DNA of 64,000 nucleotides from positions 83,884-147,883 of the forward strand of contig JAGIBL010000008.1 in NCBI GenBank assembly GCA_017744365.1, given 5' to 3'. The notes beneath the pieces were generated by a model, which saw only the letters and a list, made by a program, of their open reading frames with translations, had not been told where the DNA came from and ran no database searches. This document shows positions 61,102-64,000 of this stretch, piece after piece. Both the position numbers and the translations under genes were made by a program. Every line of letters starts with the position of its first letter. The first letter of the stretch is position 1. This stretch comes from Nocardioidaceae bacterium. Lineage in GTDB: Bacteria; Actinomycetota; Actinomycetes; Propionibacteriales; Nocardioidaceae.

Positions 61102-62423
61102 GGCTGGGGGCTGCCGGGCTGATCGCGCTGCTGGTCCTCGCCCTCGGGTCGACCAGCACGCGGTCGGGCTGGACCACGGCCGCGGTCACCAACAGCGCCG
61201 ATCGGGTCGCGACCGGCGCGCTCGCCTTCACGCACGCGTACGGCGCCCGCACGTGCTCGTCCGTTGCCCGGGTGGCCGGCACGGTTGTGTGCACGGGCAC
61301 GATCGCGCCTTCGGACTCGATCACCAACAACGGCACCCTGGCCGGGACGAAGCTGCAGTCGGAGCTCTCCGCGGCCTCGTGCGCGCCGGTCAAGCTCGCC
61401 GACGCGGCGACCGCGTCGGACCCGATGCTGCCGCGCTACGACACGTCGTTCCAGCAGGCCGACCCGTGGGGTGGCAGCAACGCGATCACGCTCGCGAACA
61501 GCCGGTCCTACGCGGCCGACGTGGTGCAGGTGCCGGTCGCGCTGCAGACCTCGCTGACGATCGGTGTCTGGTTCAAGGTGCCGAGCGGCTACGCGAGCGG
61601 CGGCGGGCTGATCTCGCTGGACAGCAGCAGCACCGACGCCACCTCGGCGGCCGGCTCCCCGATGCTCTGGATGGACAACGCCGGCAAGATTCGTTACCGC
61701 GTCACCGGAGCGGCCGGCGGCTCCGGCTTCGGCGTCTCGGCCGCGAGCTACAACGACGGCGCCTGGCACTTCGCGATGCTCAGCTTCGGCACCCTCACCG
61801 GCACCCTGTACGTCGACAACACCTCGGTCTCGGGGACCGCGGTCGTCACGCTGGCCTCGTCGGGCGGGTACTGGCACCTCGGCTGGGTGGACGCGACCGG
61901 CGTCGTGAACGCCCCGACGACCCCCTACCTCAACGGGTCCCTCGCGGGTGCCTTCGTCCGCAGCGTCACCACCTCCGCGGCCCAGGAGGCGAACCTGTTC
62001 GCGGCCACCTCGTCGGCCGACTTCAAGAGCAGGCTGACCGCGCTCGGCTCGGTGAACCACCTCTGGCTGCTCGATGACACCGGCACCACCACCTACACCG
62101 GGACGCTGCCGGTGCTCGGCTCGACCTCGCCCTGCTCGATGCTGGACATCGCCTGGACGGTGGCGAACCCGGCGGGCACGGTGACGACGAGCACCAAGCT
62201 GTCCACGTTCGCGAACGGCAGCTGGCACGCGGTGCCCGCGCCGGACGCCGGGCAGACCCAGAGCTCGACGATCACCACCAGCCGCGACGCGACCTACAAC
62301 GCCTACGTCAACGGGCTGCGGCTCTACGCCCCGCTCGCGCACCGGGTGCAGACCCTGCCCACCCCGAGCTCCTGGTCGCAGACGTTCAGCTGGGCGGACG
62401 CCTCGATGGTGTTCGTGCCATGA
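61098..62423 (+). CDS. SipW-type exported protein with LamG/concanavalin-like domain
   Basis: A 441-residue protein. The signal ends in STSTRSGWTT, a shortened form of the same alternate motif. A LamG-like beta-sandwich spans ~125-300, with LQTSLTIGVWFKVPSG, YNDGAWHFAMLSFG, LYVDNTSVSG and a GGYWHLGWVD strand. A beta-rich C-terminal part follows. It is likely the adhesive or tip component of the surface structure. It overlaps the signal peptidase gene by 4 bases (ATGA). Confidence 0.85.
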   Translation: MRLGAAGLIALLVLALGSTSTRSGWTTAAVTNSADRVATGALAFTHAYGARTCSSVARVAGTVVCTGTIAPSDSITNNGTLAGTKLQSELSAASCAPVKLADAATASDPMLPRYDTSFQQADPWGGSNAITLANSRSYAADVVQVPVALQTSLTIGVWFKVPSGYASGGGLISLDSSSTDATSAAGSPMLWMDNAGKIRYRVTGAAGGSGFGVSAASYNDGAWHFAMLSFGTLTGTLYVDNTSVSGTAVVTLASSGGYWHLGWVDATGVVNAPTTPYLNGSLAGAFVRSVTTSAAQEANLFAATSSADFKSRLTALGSVNHLWLLDDTGTTTYTGTLPVLGSTSPCSMLDIAWTVANPAGTVTTSTKLSTFANGSWHAVPAPDAGQTQSSTITTSRDATYNAYVNGLRLYAPLAHRVQTLPTPSSWSQTFSWADASMVFVP

Positions 62424-63238
62424 CCGGGCACGCTCGACGAGGCCGGCTGGCCACCTGGGCGGCGTTCGCGGTGATCGGCGGCTTCCTCGCCTTCTGCTTG
62501 GCGTGGCGCCTCGACGGCGGCCGCTGGGAGCGGGTCGAGACGCCGTCGATGGGCACGGTCGCGCCGGTCGGCAGCCTGCTCTGGGTGAAGCCGACCCATT
62601 TCGCGTCGCTGGAGAAGGGCGACTTCATCAGCTTCCACGCGCCCGGCGACTCCCGGGTGACCTACAGCCACCGGGTCTACCGCGTGCACGAGGACGGGAC
62701 GATCACGACCAAGGGCGTGATCCCGGGCCCGGACCCGTGGCGGCTCGGGCCGAAGGAGGTCGTCGGCGAGGTCCGGATGACCTGGTGGGGCGCGGGCTGG
62801 CTGGTCACCATGGCCCCGGTGCTCATCGTCGGCGGGCTGGTCGTCGGTGCGGTGCGCGCGCTGGTGAACCGGGACTGGAAGCTGCCGGTCACGCTGACGC
62901 TCGGCGCGCTGGTCGCGACCCTGGCGATCGCCTGGTACCGGCCGCTGGTCAACGCCGAGCAGCTCGCCTTCGCGCCCAGCAGGTCCGGGGGAGCGGACGC
63001 CACGTACGTCGGCACCGGGCTGCTCCCGATCCGGCTCACCGCGCACCACGGGCCCAGCGTCGTGATGCGCGACGGAGAGGTGGGCACGGTCCACGTCGAC
63101 CAGGAGGACAGGCAGGGGCAGCTGCGGGTGGACCTGAAGCCCGCGGTGCCGTTCTGGTTGTGGGTGGTGCTGGTGCTGGTCTGCTTCCTGCCGGCGTTGT
63201 ACGCCCTGGTGGTGGGGTTCCCGCCGCTGGAGGAGTGA
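62420..63238 (+). CDS. SipW-like (ER-type) signal peptidase I
   Basis: A 272-residue S26 peptidase. The catalytic Ser is in ETPSMGT after the first membrane helix. The general base is His in YSHRVYRV rather than Lys, marking the ER/archaeal-SipW type. Further landmarks are TTKGVIPGPDP and two or three more membrane helices, two mid-protein and one at the C-terminus. It should cleave the alternate signal peptides of the three preceding proteins. Confidence 0.92.
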   Translation: MTGHARRGRLATWAAFAVIGGFLAFCLAWRLDGGRWERVETPSMGTVAPVGSLLWVKPTHFASLEKGDFISFHAPGDSRVTYSHRVYRVHEDGTITTKGVIPGPDPWRLGPKEVVGEVRMTWWGAGWLVTMAPVLIVGGLVVGAVRALVNRDWKLPVTLTLGALVATLAIAWYRPLVNAEQLAFAPSRSGGADATYVGTGLLPIRLTAHHGPSVVMRDGEVGTVHVDQEDRQGQLRVDLKPAVPFWLWVVLVLVCFLPALYALVVGFPPLEE

Positions 63239-63727
63239 GCTGCTTCCGCCGGCTCTTCTGACCGGCATTCGAGGGTCTAAGCCCTCTGCATTCAGGCTCG
63301 AGGTCAGGGGCCGCTGTCAGGTAGTCCCGTACCTGGGTCGTGACTACGGCGGTGTGTTGGACGCACTAGGTATCGAGCCGAATCCGGCCTATCCGTTCAG
63401 CGTTAGGGAGTTCTTCCGGGTCATGGACGAGCACGTGCCTACTGCTGTGACGAGAGCGCCTTTCCAGTCACCAGAAGTAGTTGCCAGGCTCTGGCCCCCC
63501 ACCGAGGAGCCAGAAGGTCTACTTCATGAGTTGGCTCGCGCACCGCGGCGGGCGCCGGGTGACGGAAGCAAACCTGGAAAAGACAGGCCAGTTGCTCGGA
63601 CGCGTCGCGCGGTTGGCGTGCGCCGAATACAACGTGAGCAGTCGCTGGACCGCCGACCGAAGTGAATCAAGAGCTGTGACCGATCCACGAAAACCAAGCC
63701 TGAAGTGAGGCCCGTCCAGCGAGCAGG
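63239..63727. other. 489-base region with degenerate coding remnants
   Basis: The region is AT-richer than its flanks. One plus frame without a good start (about 63264-63510) reads protein-like text such as CQVVPYLGRDYGGVLDALG and YPFSVREFFRVMDEHVP. Another frame (63520-63708) continues with RVARLACAEYNVSSRW. This suggests a decayed or frameshifted gene. No RNA gene or repeat is visible. Confidence 0.3.
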
Positions 63728-64000
63728 TCACCCGCCGGGTGGGTCGACGGGCCGGGGCGTGAGGTCACGCGTTCCGGAGCCGTCGCGGAGGTAGACCTGG
63801 CCGAGCGGGCTGCGCCAGAGGTAGCAGCCGGGTTCGATCATCGTGTAGGTCCAAGACGAGAAGGTCTTGTTGCGGTGGTGTGATCGGCACAGGGGTGCGA
63901 GGTTCCAGGTGTCGGTGCGGCCGCCGAGGGTCCATTCGATGATGTGGTCGAGGTCGGCCCAGCGGGCGTTCTTGGTGCAGTAGGGGTGCACGCAGGTGCG
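63728..64000 (-). CDS. HNH endonuclease, C-terminal part, cut by the window edge
   Basis: The reading frame runs off the right edge, so the N-terminus is missing. The visible 91 residues contain the HNH nuclease core: LDHIIEWTLGG, WNLAPLCRSHH and RNKTF, preceded by a Cys pair (CMHPYC) that may hold a structural zinc. This matches the C-terminal HNH of DUF222/13E12-type proteins, repetitive in actinobacterial genomes. Confidence 0.88.
   Translation of the reverse strand, partial: RTCVHPYCTKNARWADLDHIIEWTLGGRTDTWNLAPLCRSHHRNKTFSSWTYTMIEPGCYLWRSPLGQVYLRDGSGTRDLTPRPVDPPGG

Overview
The window is high-GC actinobacterial chromosome, most likely Propionibacteriales and close to Nocardioides. This rests on strong GC bias at third codon positions, frequent GTG starts, many 4-base GTGA/ATGA gene overlaps, the housekeeping order sucC-sucD, perM-like-purN-purH-folD-DUF3017, and actinobacterial families such as DUF1918, DUF3516 and a class E/F sortase. 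The genus is an inference.

Layout. (1) 1-7170 is a foreign-looking island, visibly poorer in GC than the rest. It carries a GHKL (MutL/MORC-type) ATPase, two accessory proteins, a C5 cytosine methyltransferase, a Vsr-type nickase and a large protein with a PD-(D/E)XK-like motif. I read it as part of a restriction-modification or anti-phage system that probably continues left of the window. Its right edge abuts a fragment (7173-7439) duplicating the last ~80 codons of the DUF3516 helicase found whole at 14320-16845. (2) 7559-11084 is a membrane protein with a NarL-type two-component system. (3) 11108-16845 holds an aldo/keto reductase, a lipoprotein, a secreted metalloprotease, a VapBC-like toxin-antitoxin pair and the translationally coupled Ski2-like helicase. 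(4) 16856-27181 holds a GH16 glucanase, a DUF1326/DUF2182 pair, a secreted Cys-rich protein with an ABC exporter, an HMG-CoA reductase and orphan secreted proteins. Together with the lipoprotein at 12209, three members of one unnamed family occur in regions 3 and 4. (5) 27219-36158 holds a TetR regulator with a hydrolase, a secreted metallopeptidase, an enoyl-CoA hydratase, a NERD/coiled-coil/membrane protein, a tiny nonapeptide-repeat protein, a guanidine-III riboswitch with its SMR exporter, hemerythrin, DUF1918 and a frameshifted secreted gene. (6) 36218-44093 holds an ECF42-type sigma factor operon with its DGPF protein, a sortase with its likely substrate, and assorted enzymes. (7) 44304-58855 is core metabolism and maintenance: pcrA, an M23 peptidase, a B12-binding protein, sucCD, kynureninase coupled to a membrane-anchored sigma-like protein, and perM-like-purN-purH-folD with a ZTP riboswitch before purH. 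(8) 58852-63238 is an oxidoreductase followed by a tight operon for SipW-type exported surface proteins and their dedicated signal peptidase. The window ends in an HNH endonuclease gene cut by the edge.

Non-coding features include two riboswitches, a probable ECF42 autoregulatory promoter, a dispersed hairpin repeat in two copies (46783-46839 and 57594-57656), and a four-copy inverted-repeat element at 50824-50935. No rRNA, tRNA, CRISPR array or insertion sequence was recognised. All calls come from reading the sequence; no database search was run.
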